A stretch of DNA of 64,000 bases from Wuchereria bancrofti (Eukaryota; Nematoda; Chromadorea; Rhabditida; Onchocercidae). Made by a program: the position numbers and the translations under genes. The notes beneath the pieces were generated by a model. It was not told where the DNA came from, did not search any database, and was given only the letters and a program-made list of their open reading frames with translations. The stretch lies in contig SSBO01000009.1 in assembly GCA_005281725.1 (NCBI GenBank), positions 11,339,843 to 11,403,842 of the forward strand, in the 5' to 3' direction. Below, piece by piece: positions 24,003 through 35,786 of this stretch. Position 1 is the first letter of the stretch. Each line of letters opens with the position of its first letter.

Positions 24003-27000
24003 TTAGATGGCTTCTTTGTTTCCCAAATAAATTAGTTCCATTACGAACAGTGAGATGATGAAAAAAATCAAACCGTATAAAAACACAGTAACATCATGTG
24101 TTAGACATGGATGTATGGTTAAGAAAAGTTCCAGCTGTTTCGTGGTCCAAACACTTTCCACCCAAGTTGAATAAACTCCTGAATGCATACTGTAACCTGA
24201 AAACTCCAAGTCATACTAAACTACAAAGACTTCAAATGGCTTTATGTATGCAAAGACTTTAAACTGCAAAGCTTAAGGCGCATAAAACATCAATAAACTA
24301 TGGGTGAATTTCAGTTGCAGATAACATGAAATAAACTAGAGATAAAAACTTATCCGCAGAAACTTATGTCTTATCGAGATAGAAAAAATTTCTAGGAAAT
24401 ATACCATCTAATTTGAAGGCCGGAGATTCCGCAGCTGTTGTATATAGCAAATTACGATAGCATGTAAATTTTTCATTTTCTGGATCATACTGCCAGGTGT
24501 AATGATAAATCTGCAAAAAAGAAAAAAACTGCTTATTAAAAAAAAAAAAAAAAACTGCTCAAAAAGAGTCAAATGTTTCCAATAAATTTTTGTCATAATT
24601 TTGTGAATGGGGAAAGGAATAATGAATGGATAGATTTGAATGTAAAAAATGTTTATTCACTAATTATGCCTTATAGTAATTTTGTGCATACAACTGTGAA
24701 GTTTAAATGATGTTCTGTATGTTATAACATAATATCCCATTATTTACATTTCATATTAAACGCTTTATTTGAGTGTTTCAAAAAAAAAAAAAAAAAAAAA
24801 CTGTAAACTGGCAAGTGAACATAAGCATAGTCTTTGAATTAGTAAGAAGTTATGAAAAAAAAATAATAATAATAATTGTATGTCACAATCATTCTGCTAA
24901 CCTTGTCGTGTTTATTTAAATCCTCACACTGAATACGACTGGGAACATTAACGGCATTCTTGGACCCAAGAACATTAACAATTAACATAGTCATCAGAGT
25001 GCGAATTAATGAGTAATTGTCCCTTCCTACCGATATATACGTTTCTTTTGCTGTAAAGTTTGCAAATGAAATTTACAAAGATTCGAGAATTTAGCTAAGC
25101 TAACAAAATGGTAATTTTTCCAACTGAGTTTATATCTGTAAACAACTATTATATAAAAGATGAAGTCGTAGTGGAAGCAAACATTACAAAAAAAATTGGC
25201 TTGAACTAACAATGATGTTCAAATCGACTGTCGCCTTTCGTGATACTTTTGAAAAAGTTACACGTATGCCAATCAGAATATTTCAAGAAACAATTCAGAA
25301 GAACAGCTACCTATAATAAAATATTCGTTAAAACTTCCATGATCTACTATATAGAGGAAGAAAGTGAATAATTTTCTTTGCTTACATATAGTTCATCTAT
25401 ATCATATTGATTGAATAAATCAGTTTCTGTTTCATTACCACCAGTGAGAAATCGTGCTACAGCCCCCATAACAACACTCGCAGCAGCAATAACTTGAGTT
25501 TGTAGTTTGGTAATTCCATTTTTGAACACATTTTGATCCTCCAGTGAATTTAATCGGCTGAAAATAAACCATAATTGACAGTATGTCAGTTTCGTCTTTT
25601 TTTTTTATTTAATTTTAGATCGGCAATACAAGTTACTAACTATATCAATAAATAATTTTTATTTTTCGCAAGTGCACATTTTTATTAGGCTACCACAGCT
25701 GAATAATTCTTTTAACTAACTTATAAATATATTGTTGACTAAACGGCCGAAGAACAAAACCAGCTATGTCACGTTTTCCCTTCAAAAATGATTGATAAGA
25801 AGAGGGTGGTAGTCCAGCCCTCCTCTCGATATTTATTTTACTTTGCTTAAAGGATGATTTAGCTGCGTCTAGCAAAACTTGCACCTGAAATGATTAGAGT
25901 AACATTTATCCAATAAAATGAAGGACTACATAATTCTCAGAATTACGCAATCCAAATAACATTTTAAAAAAAGTATATACCACAAAGTCATCGCTTAACT
26001 TAGGACAACCTAATCCGATCCTACTTACTGGATGTAGAATAGCATGGGAAAATGGATTTTGTCCACATCAGAGATGGGAACAAAACATATTTCTCTAAGA
26101 ATTTGCTGCTCCACACACTTTCAGTTTGTTTTCAGGAGTATCGTAAGCCTTTGAATCGATGTGAGCAGAAAACATTGGTTCTGAACCATCAAGCTGCTGC
26201 ACCTGTAAAATAATGACAAGTGAAAGTAGTACAATGTAAGCTAAACTTTATTGCTAGGTTTTTTCGACCTATTACTGCTTGTTGAATTTGCTATGCATGT
26301 GTAATAATGGCCTGTTAATCAACCTTATTACAACAATCCTGCTGTCATGTTCATAATCTTTATAGTCACCTCAATAAAGCTATCGATATCTGTTAACCGG
26401 ATATCTAGAGGAAATTCGCCTTTTATGATGTCATTTACTGTGGCACTACTTCCGATATAACCCAGCGATTCCTGAAATCATTTGTTTGCATTAAAATCTC
26501 TTGCATTCTATGATAAAAAATATACTGGTATGACTATACTAATAAGTGACAGAATTTTAGCTACACTTACATGACCATAACTCATACTACACTAGCTAAA
26601 TTCAAAAAATAGTAATGCAAGTATTCCTAGTTATAAATTCAAGAACATAACCCCGTGAAAAAATGCAAAAATGACGGCACGTCCATTGCGTTGTGCTACA
26701 GCTTCAAATTCAGTGGAATGATTTGCAATCGTTTTAGCAACCGCTAGAAGACTAACGAGTGATGTGAGAACAGACACCTCGCCAACAGCTGCTTCTGTGA
26801 ACGAACTGAAGGAATCCATCTATAACATCGTCAAACACTGCCTCTGTAGTCATCCCATCTTTTGAGATTTACCAAATAAAACGAAAGAAAACAAATATGT
26901 GAAATTATACTCTGGCGGAGAGAATTAAGATTTTCGGCTTGAACTTTTTCGTAAATGCTGGAACCGTTGCAAACAAATTTTTATCTGCCAATGGATCACA

Positions 27001-28287
27001 TAGAGAGATCCTGAAACCAAGTAATGAGAAATGTATAAGTTCAACCAACAAAACTAAAATACTTTTCTGAGTACTAACAATGAATCTGAAAAGCCATAAA
27101 ACAGCCTCTGGCGTTGAAGACATATTTGAGCATTTCCCGCTGCTCGCATGAAATGCTTCATGCGAGCTGAACAAAGTACATCTTCTCTCAAATTCTTCTT
27201 GTTGAATGCTTCATAACACTGCAATAAATGCTTTTTGATTGATCAATGTAGGAGAGATATTGAAATTTATGAGATCTACGAACGCATGACTCAGTCATAC
27301 TGAGAGAGGTGCTAATTTAGCTGTTTTCAGAAGAGATGGTAAATATATAGCATAGCAAACCGACTGACGAAATTTCTGATGATGTCAATTTCAGTGCAAT
27401 TTTCAATAACAAAAATTGGTTTCTTCCAATTGATGAATCGAAAGCCTTCCGGCAACAATGCACCGTGTTCATTCCAGCGATTTTCACATTTCCCACTAAT
27501 ATCTGGAAAACGTGGAACTCATTCAGTTTTATAGAAAAATTATCAAGAACTTAACTATTACTCAATCGTTACTTCATCTGACTATAAATTATAGACCTGG
27601 TGGGAAATAAGAAACATTAAAAAGTTGTACCAAACTGTTCGTTAGGGCAAAAGGCATCTTCTGAAAATCCGATATCAAGTCGTTTCACGTCGCTGATAGC
27701 AGATTCATTGCGTAAAAGAAGCACACCACGTACTTTATCGTCCTTCAATACTCTGATTATTTCCCTGCAGCAGCAACAGTATGCATCCTATTTAAAAGTA
27801 TCATTCGTTTCATTTTTTGATGAACAGAAACTAAAAAATGCAACCTGAAACTTACTCATTTAAAAGAAATATATCGAAAGCTGTGATAATACGATCTTCG
27901 GAATCAAGACCTGCTATAAGGTTAATTAACTCATCAGCATTATTTGCATAAACGACAACACCTTCGTTTCCTTCCTCTGCAGCTGAAACGGTGCCAAATA
28001 CAGAGCTCCATAAGTACTTACTCTGATCATTTCTTGCAGCGCCTACCTGCTTTTAAACAATACAAGTACTTACAACTGCATCCAATTTCATGTGTTCCAT
28101 TCAACAATCGAAAGCAGCTGTATCTTCCACCAATCAAATCTAGATAGATCTGATCCGATAGTCGTTCACCACAACTGATTTTCACTGAATGAATTTCTCT
28201 CCAGTCATATTCCTATGTTAAAACATTCAATATCAGCACCTAACCTTACCACCATGTTTACCTTACGCTAATCCACGAATAGTACAT
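24003..28287 (-). CDS. aph-2: Nicastrin, gamma-secretase subunit
   Basis: About 16 exons. Good boundaries (plus-strand numbers, 5' to 3'): 28212-28074, 27982-27856, 27764-27631, 27502-27369, 27218-27103, 27010-26911, 26819-26652, 26471-26370, 26202-26119, 25884-25694, 25557-25386, 25310-25211, 25026-24902, 24510-24405, 24196-24003. Phases agree at nearly every junction, and the total is about 670 residues (human about 709). Diagnostic matches: RLLNGTHEIGC near the N-terminus; SLCDPLADKN; FFHG-ESLGYIGSS (the nicastrin DYIGSS box, here GYIGSS); LPPSSYQSFLKG; SGVYSTWVESVWTT; then a single C-terminal membrane helix (TVFLYGLIFFIISLFVMELI) and a short tail. Nicastrin is the type I membrane subunit of gamma-secretase (with presenilin, APH-1 and PEN-2) that gates substrate entry for cleavage of Notch and similar proteins. 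Its ectodomain is an inactive M28 aminopeptidase fold. The first exon is uncertain: ATG 28287 gives MYYSWIS in phase, but no signal peptide is visible, so the true 5' exon may lie upstream. Junctions 27103/27010 and 25211/25026 have alternative donors. Confidence 0.93.
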
Positions 28288-28775
28288 TGAATCTCTCCCC
28301 CTTTTGCCTACAATATATATGAGTTTTCTCCGTTTAAATTGGAGACAAGAATTTCTCTGTTCGAAAGGAAATCTCAACTTCATGACAGTAAAATTAAAAA
28401 AAAAAAAAAAAAACTAGCATACAGGATGCTACGAAAAGTAAAAGTTGACACCAATATTTCATATCAATTCCACCTGCATCGATTTTATTATTCTGAAATG
28501 CAACATTATAATGAATGGAAGACAAAGACTTCATGGAATTCACATAAGCATAAAAAATATAAATATATCAAAGAATTGTAAACCGCATATTTATTTAAAA
28601 AAAAAAAAAAAAAACTCAGCCACTCTTAATTGTGGGCGAAAAGAAATGCAGAAGAAAACAAAGTTTTTGTTCAAAAATCTCTGATGCAAAAAATGCGTTT
28701 AATCTTATGCATGCACGTAGAGTATTTATTTGTGGTAAAAAAAAAGTGGAGAATTGACATTTTTAAAGTTTGAAT

Positions 28776-28969
28776 TTAAATAGGAGGAACAAATAGGTAA
28801 GGATGATAAGGACAGCGACGAACATAACCGATAAGGCAGACAGTGATAATCCCAGTGATGAGAGGAACTAGGCCACCCACCCCCAATCCTTCTGATAGGC
28901 AACAAAATTGAAGGGCAGTGAACCGAGTGCGGCATGGTGTGAAACTTCTTATGTCCCAGCATTGAGTTT
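28776..28969 (-). CDS. 3' exon of a small Cys-rich single-pass membrane protein
   Basis: A terminal exon on the minus strand, after an acceptor ending GATAACAG, gives 63 codons and TAA. It has extracellular cysteines (TQCWDIRS, FTPCRTRF, LQFCCLSEG), then a transmembrane helix (GLVPLITGIITVCLIGYV) and a short tail RRCPYHPYLFVPPI. The pattern of paired Cys, one helix and a Tyr/Pro-rich tail is reminiscent of small Shisa- or WBP1-like adaptors, but I cannot place it. The 5' exon(s), expected above 28970, were not found. The gene would lie head-to-tail with nicastrin on the same strand. Confidence 0.5.
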
Positions 28970-29530
28970 CTGTTATCTATTGGTGCAGGTTCTGTTATCG
29001 TGAAATTCACGGAAGGATGTTGTCAGTAGCTCTTCACGTCCTTAAGTCATTCGATGCCATATCGAAATGATGAAATTGATCGGTCTAATTTTGTGGAATG
29101 AGTACTGCAGATGCATGCTAAAATGCATCCAGCTCTTGCACTTGGTAAGATTTGAAACAGAAGTATGCATAATTTTCAAGACAGATGGACAAATGCAATT
29201 TATCATTCAATATAACATTGTACTTAGCATACTATAACGTTATCCTACGTTCGGAATACACGTACTTGTGCCGTAGGTTTTACATCTGCTCACTCTTCTT
29301 CTCTCCATGCACATTTCCCTTAATCTCTAGTGACTCCGACTCATCCATCTATTCTTGTTTCATTCCTATTCCTGTTTGAAGCATTCCGTCAGGAATATAG
29401 GTATCAATTTTACTGCTTCTTTGTTCTAAACACTTTTTTGTCCACTATTCGTGGAACACTGGAGAAGCTATTTTAAAGCAATTTTAATTTCTCTTTTCCT
29501 CTTTTTCTTTCCTCTATTACTCCTTCTCAG
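28970..29530. other. Intergenic, contents unresolved
   Basis: Should contain the missing upstream exon of the minus-strand membrane protein. None could be supported. A long pyrimidine tract at 29488-29530 precedes the next feature. Confidence 0.4.
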
Positions 29531-29683
29531 ATCAGGAGGAAGCAGAAGAGAGATCACAAGTCACATACACCTCGAAATACGTTTGAGCGATCAAAAATTG
29601 AGGCTTTCATGAAAACTGCAAGTGAAAGACATGGAATAGGTTCCAAATTTTCATTTGATGCGACGAATCGTATACCTCATTAG
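29531..29683 (+). CDS. Orphan exon after a strong splice acceptor (tentative)
   Basis: A 43-base pyrimidine-rich tract ending TTCTCAG is followed by an open frame of 50 codons, highly basic (IRRKQKRDHKSHTPRNTFER, then SKIEAFMKTASERHG) and ending at TAG 29681. It looks like the cytoplasmic end of a membrane protein whose upstream exons were not found. A second frame overlaps it: from ATG 29658 it reads about 60 codons and encodes a hydrophobic segment (LLGFAWIVFLVAVWSLY). Which frame is used is unclear. Confidence 0.3.
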   Translation: MRRKQKRDHKSHTPRNTFERSKIEAFMKTASERHGIGSKFSFDATNRIPH

Positions 29684-30248
29684 AGCAGCATTTGTCGAGA
29701 ACTTGTTGGGATTTGCTTGGATAGTTTTCTTGGTTGCAGTTTGGAGTTTGTACAGACGAATACGCTGTGTAATGCAGTCTGTTGAAACAAATTTTATTGC
29801 TGACAACTATATTACACAAAGTATTATTAATTTATATTGATAATGTGCTGATAATTTCGCAGAGATGTTATCTACGATCTGATAGGATGAAACTGTAACA
29901 TTCCAGACAATTAAGATAAGATCAGTTACAATTGCAAGATAAGCAGGATAAGTGTTGGTCAAATGATTGATTGCTCATATGAAATATAAAATTGAAATAG
30001 TTTTATATTTGTCTAAGGAATATTCAAATAAGATAACCTTTAATTTTATAGATGTTATACAAAATTATTTTTGACATATTATAATTCGGTTTTTTCGACA
30101 GCACTAGTTTAGCTGAGGTTGACACTTTGAAGAAAATGATGTTGTACCTTATTTGATTGATTGATTGATTGATAGATAGATATACACTGTTCAAAAAAAG
30201 TGCAAGTTAGTTTCAGGATAATAAGATGAAATTCAATAAGTCAGTCAA

Positions 30249-30961
30249 TTATTCTTGCTGTTTGAGACGACTGGAAATTGATATTTGGCAAATATATTGC
30301 ACATGCTTGGACAGATGCAATAGAAACGCGCAATAGATGCATGCGTTCAGGAAGTAATGCAAATAAGCTTCTGATTGGTGGTGATCAGAGGCTGCACAAA
30401 TGAAGGGAAAGGAACAGCAACAGCGCTCCGAAAGATGCTGAATGTCAGAGTCAAATTTCTGAATATTATGCAAATGGCAAGCAAGTGGTTAGATACAAAT
30501 CGTGCCACAAAGAAATGATCTTTTCATCTTTCGTTAGGATAATGAGATGGATGAGAAGAGGAAGGTGGAAGATGTAGTCATTTCATATTTGACTACAGTC
30601 TATTTTGCACATGAGCAATTTTGATAGAATGACTTACTTTTCTTTTCGGACTGCAAATAATGGAGCAGACTGCCCGTTCACTACCTCCAAATATGCTCGT
30701 GACGAAATATTTAGGCGCTGATGTCAATGCTACATAATTGCCTTTGGTTAACTGATAAACTAAACTGTTGGTGTGGTTGCTATGGATGCAAAAGGACGCA
30801 TTTTCAACAGGATTAGGAAGCTTGAGTAGTATAAAATGATTACTGGCTAAGCTTTTCGTAGTGAATTCACTACCACTACTACCACTACTACTACTACTAC
30901 CACCACTACCACCACCACCACCACTACCACCACCACCACCATCACTTCTATTCTCGACCAT
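30249..30961 (-). CDS. Gly/Ser-rich N-terminus, novel two-exon protein (tentative)
   Basis: ATG at 30961. Exon 1 is 30961-30638 with a consensus donor (AAAA|GTAAGTC); exon 2 is 30458-30249 after ATATTCAG, phase 0, ending TAA. About 177 residues. Residues 8-30 are a Gly then Ser low-complexity tract encoded by CAC/ACC/ACT triplets on the plus strand, a length-variable trinucleotide repeat. The rest has no recognised domain. Exon 2 is Cys/His-rich (RCCCSFPFICAASDHHQ). No signal peptide. Phase agreement supports a gene, but the low-complexity start and lack of homology keep confidence low. Confidence 0.4.
30869..30943. repeat. (ACT/ACC)n trinucleotide repeat
   Basis: About 25 ACT/ACC/CCA-type triplets. 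On the minus strand they encode the Gly/Ser tract of the 30249-30961 gene. Confidence 0.9.
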
Positions 30962-31221
30962 TGCTGGTTCACTCGTGATTAATGTGGTTCGGTGCTATTG
31001 GAAGGTGGAAATTCTTATTTCCTGCTAAAATCCATACCATTTTGTATTACTCACATTGTTACCAGGCTGTACTGATCACAATGTGCATGGTAGGCTTCCT
31101 GATCTTGTTCATTACCAGGCTAATTGAATATATCCAACACTTTTCATTGCTACTTCTCTTTCATTATTCCAAATTACCATTACGGTCCCTCTACCTTGGA
31201 AAGAGTTGTTTTATTCTTAAT

Positions 31222-34200
31222 ATGGTTTTTTACATTGTAATACGAAATTTCGACGATACAATGGCCGTGCATGCACAGGCGTGTCCTGGTAATATTTATT
31301 TTCTACTTTGTCTTTTTTGTTAAAATTTGGCGCACTTTCTATGCAGTCGTCTTTGAAAAGCGATAAACTGATAGTATGATAGGAAGCAGTAATAATAATA
31401 CAATCTTAATGCTGAAAGTTTACTGTCTAATGATCAGTTGGTGTGGTACCTGAAATATGTGGTCAATATCATCCATGAAATTCCGATCAGCACCATAGTT
31501 GTCCCTTAGTACGTTCCCTAACTCATTCTTTCTCAGGACTCAGTTTTTCGAATAACTTCATTTTCCTTCTTTTGCATGTGATTTGTCAAGTTTCATCTTC
31601 CAAATGTTGATAGTACTGTAGCAGAGCCGATAATACTGCAAGCGAAGTCTAATGCTCAGCAAGTCTATTTTCACACAATTGGATATGAAACCGGTCGATA
31701 CGCAAATAATATGCGATGCAGCTGGATCCTGATGGGTAGCAGTAGCAGGAAAAGAATAATGCTAACTGTCCATGATTCTGACATTGACGATGCTCTGTTT
31801 TCAGAATGTGATGACTATTGCTCCATTCACGATGGCAAGCCTTTTTTTAGTAGAACCGTAACGTTTCAATGGCAAAAGAAGAATGAATGGCAAACAAAGA
31901 AAGTGTTCATTGCTCTTTTCAGGCGACACATCTAAATCATCAGAAGTAGTGCGTTGGTGCGGTGATAAGCATCCGGATGCGGTTATTAGTACTACCGATT
32001 CACTTTATGTGTATTTTCACAGCGACGAAGCATTTCAAGGGAAAGGCATTAATATGTCCTTCATTGAATTTGGTATTTTGCTTTTTTAAACGTGACCAAT
32101 TCTATTTCTCAAAGATTAAACTGCGAAATCTCTGTGGGATGTTTATTGCTTAAGGTTACATTGTTGTTTATAATCTTACTCGCTTAACATTATAATTATA
32201 TCTGAAAAATTATCTAGCATTTAGCGAAGGTTGATGAACGTTGTGCAAAAATCGTAAGTTTCTTACCATCCACCATTTTCCAATGAATATCAATTTCTGC
32301 ATTCATCATGTATAACTTCCCTGCCAAATTGTCAAATTCCCCTGAAAAAATTGACAAATGCCATTACTTCTATCTAAATTTGTAAACGTATAAAGGCAAC
32401 GGCAAATTATCAAGAATAGTCGTACTACGTAAAGATATTTTAGAATATCTATCATTGTGTACACATATAGAGCTGATAAAACTAGTCCTGTATCTCTCTA
32501 TCTTCTGCCTAACTTTCAGATATACCAGGATGTCCACCGAGCTGGATTTTCAGTTCGGTAGGTTACTGTTATATATTAAAGAGGCCAGTTCACGGTTTAA
32601 CGTGGTTAGAAGCGCAGAGGGAGTGTAATTTGGTACGCAGCAACCTACTCACGTTGACTTCTGCCATCGAGTATTCTTTTGTTGCAGGTAACCAGATGCC
32701 TAGTTCCGTTTCTCTACTAAATGGACCAGGAATAAATTGCCTAAGTTCGTTAGCCTCAAAGGTAAAATTGACATATTTCAGCAATTTACAAAAAAAGCAA
32801 AACACTACCATGGATTGGTTATATGGGAGATTATAGCAGTGAAGGAAGATTTATGTCCGTGGATCCAAACTCCGGACCTTGGCCAGAAGAGTTCGTAGAT
32901 GGTCATTTATCCAACATTGAAAACAAAACAAAAAATTTTTAACTGCAGTACATCCGGTACTATTCTAATATTAGCAGTTGTAGACATCAACCTGTCACAC
33001 AAATAGATGTTTGGAGACATCAACGAGTCAAAATGCATTTAATGGAAAGAACTGTACATATTACAACCAGTAGTAAATTACTGCACTGAAGAAATTAAGC
33101 AATAAACTTAGGCAAAATCAACATTAATCTATCATACTGTATCAGACAGAAATTATTTTACCGAGCTGCTATGATGAATGAACATTTTGCTTTAATGTTA
33201 CAGAATAGAAACATGCGGAATGAAAACCGGCAATACGTATTATACAATTATCTCATAGTTTTAGCTTGCCGAAACTCACAGGAAGTCCTCCTGGACAAAA
33301 CTGCGCCTATATAGACTGGCGTAACAGGGATGGATACATCTTGGCTATGGATGACTGCAGGAATCGCCATGAATATATATGCAAGCGTCGCCAAGGTAAC
33401 ATTTGACACTCGGCAATGTTCAATAGTAAACGACGATCCAAGGAGAAACTGATCCAAAGAAAATATTTTCAGATGGTAGCACGGTACCGTATCTTCCACA
33501 AGAAGAAATGATGCGTAGCAGCCTCGCAAAGTCTCCAATCAGTTTCACTGTCTGGCTTTTTATTATTCTGCTTATTCTGCTGATGCTTATCCTACTTTAT
33601 TTATGTTATCGGAAGTGTAGAAAGCAACATGCATTGTCACGTATTGGAAGTTCCGATGTAAACCAGCGCCTGGTTGCGGGAATCGATGTGCAGAGAGCTG
33701 CAACATCCACTACAGTATCACATATCGGAAGCTCCGAGGTCCAAAGAATTGATGGTGCTAATAGTGATGCAAGAGTGACTACAATAACTGAAAATGCTTT
33801 CAATGCAGTCTTAGATGGAGATTCATCAAGGTTAGCTGTCAGAAAATTATTGGAATATTTACGTTTCCGCTGTAAACAGTTAGGTTGTATTCTTATAGCA
33901 TCAAATTCAAAACGAACAATTCATATTGAAAGTAAACATACAGCAGGTCAAGAATGGAAGTAACCAAAACTTAAAACAAACTATTTAGTAGCAATTTACA
34001 TGAGTAAAGGCAAAATCTAATACAAAAAAAAAAAAAATCAACAGTAACATAATTACAGACAAACAATAGAACAAAATACTCCGAATCAAAACTCGCACTC
34101 GGCACGGCAACCGAACCTGGAACGAATTGAACCAACAGTTCTGACGATCGAGCCGCGTTTTAATGCCCGTCAAATGAGTGAAGAACGCCTCTCGGTACCT

Positions 34201-34398
34201 AGTCGAAGCAAACAAAACCTACCATTTGGCGTACGGGAAAATACAATGGGCAGCACAACGAGGGAAGAAGCACTACTCAAAATACGACGCGGTGAACTGT
34301 TTGAACGTCCACGCGTATCTGTTCTAGATCATACATCCGCCATTAGCCTTGACGAATTCTGGAACAAAAATGAAATGTCAACAATTAACAGAAATTAG
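31222..34398 (+). CDS. CUB and C-type lectin domain transmembrane protein
   Basis: Eight exons: about 31222-31288, 31622-31834, 31923-32072, 32520-32687, 32782 to about 32875, about 33259/33265-33395, 33473-33959, 34059-34398. Exons 2-3 form a CUB domain (NNMRCSWILMG, CDDYCSIHDG, RWCGDKHPDAV). Exons 4-6 form a C-type lectin domain (CPPSWIFSSVGYCYI, GLTWLEAQRECNLV, LPWIGYMGDYSS, NCAYIDWRN, CRNRHEYICKR). Canonical EPN/QPD sugar motifs are not seen, so binding may be non-canonical. Exon 7 has the membrane helix (VWLFIILLILLMLILLYLCY) and starts a cytoplasmic tail of about 230 residues, rich in Ser/Thr/Arg, with two similar IGSS(D/E)V segments. Intron 2 (31835-31922) is best read as a GC-AG intron. 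The N-terminus is uncertain: ATG 31222 is in frame but gives a weak signal peptide. Topology predicts a type I surface protein with adhesion or recognition domains outside and a possible signalling tail. The family of CUB/CTLD proteins is known in nematodes; the ligand is unknown. Confidence 0.85.
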
Positions 34399-35033
34399 TT
34401 ATGAAGTCATCTTTTGTACAAAATATTTATCAGTTTTGTTTCCTTGTTATTCCATATTTAAAGCGGCCACTATTATCTGTCAGGTTCATCATCACTAAAA
34501 TGGGCAAAGTATATCATCTTATCAATATCTCATCCCTTCTCAAGCCTTCCATCATCTTCTCAAACCTTCCATCATCCTTTATCCTGTAGCCTCAAAAATA
34601 GCCAATTATCGTGGATTGAGCCGCTTATAATACTGAAGCAAAGAGAATCACATGGTGTAAAACTGTGAATCAAACATAATGAGAACTTTTCATTGTTTTC
34701 ATATCACGCCAAGTTAACAGTCAGTATGCAAAAATATACCAATCCAACACTTGAAACGAGATTAAGGGGATGATTAATAGTGGAATAAACAATAATCAAT
34801 GGATACTGCCATAGTAAAGCGAAATTTTCAAGCAAATGGACAAATGAAAGTTCACCTAAAAAGCATAAAATACCACACTATAAAATAGCGCATAGAATGA
34901 GAAACTAACGATTGATTCATTTATACGACGAAAGGGAGAACGTCATTTTTACATATGAGACGCCTGTCAATGGGATAATGAGAGGACGGCAACAGAATAT
35001 GCCGTATGAAACTGCGACCCTGCTTCAATCCCA
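34399..35033. other. 3' flank of the lectin gene
   Basis: Direct copies of CCTTCCATCATC(C/T)T occur near 34545 and 34566. No supported exon. Confidence 0.4.
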
Positions 35034-35192
35034 GGAAACAACGCCAGTTCTCCACGAATCCGAGATCGTTTGGTGAACGCCATCTGTGCTGTTTCCATCG
35101 ATAATCACGATGTTGCTAAACAGTTAAGACTTCGAAGAGAAAAAAAGCAAAGGGAGTTTAAAAACGATTGCAATGCATGCAAGTTCTTTTAA
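35034..35192 (+). CDS. Orphan terminal exon, basic C-terminus (tentative)
   Basis: After TTCAATCCCAG an open frame runs to TAA at 35190. It reads SSPRIRDRLVNAICAVSIDN, HDVAKQLRLRREKKQREFK, and ends in NACKFF. Codon composition is more gene-like than the flanks, with higher G+C. A second frame on the same strand is also open upstream (MPYETATLLQSQETTPVL at about 35000-35060). No upstream exon was identified, so the product and even the frame are unsure. It might be an alternative 3' end of the lectin gene or a separate small gene. Confidence 0.25.
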   Translation, partial: GNNASSPRIRDRLVNAICAVSIDNHDVAKQLRLRREKKQREFKNDCNACKFF

Positions 35193-35786
35193 GAGTTCAA
35201 ATTGAAGCGAAGCATACCGATCTCCCAGAAGAAAATACTAATCGCTCATCATAAATGAAGTGGGACGTAGCTTACGACTTTTTTGCCTTAAACTTTTAAG
35301 TGCCTTTGGTGTTCAACTCGTTAATAGGAGAACAACAAATACACTTCATACTTGAAGCGTACATCAATCTAACCTTGTTTTAAAGAATTCCAACTTACAG
35401 ATTTTTTCCACCTCTTGCATCCATCACGTTTCACAAATTGTATAGTTTTCTCAAGTACAAATGAAAAGAAAAAAAAAACAGTTAATTAATCGTATCTGAG
35501 TTAAATAACTATGTTATGAGGTTAATTGGTAGTGGTTAAGCAAGTCTAAGTATGGAAGGGTATATATCATGTAAATGATAAAAACAGCACAAATGTGATA
35601 TTGTTGAGATTAAATTTTTTTATAATCTTAGCGGCTACATACGGCTTCATTTGTGGTATGCAAAGATATATATCAGTAACCAGATAATGGTGCAAGTACC
35701 GGAACAAAGTCTGCATATCGGTAGAGTCGTTTTATGCTCAAATATTGTTCTAAAACCACTACTGAAGTTGTCAATAAATTCTCACA
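35193..35786. other. Intergenic interval
   Basis: A+T-rich 3' flank of the DHHC gene (minus). Nothing recognisable. Confidence 0.5.

Noticed and set aside
26040..26120. Apparent frameshift in nicastrin after TPENKLK
   Set aside because: A donor at 26118 (GTGTGT) joins in phase to the exon at 25884, whose LPPSSYQSF segment is the expected next part of nicastrin, so no frameshift is needed.
32590..32811. Minus-strand open frame opposite the lectin exons
   Set aside because: It is the shadow of the C-type lectin exon, which carries clear domain homology on the plus strand.
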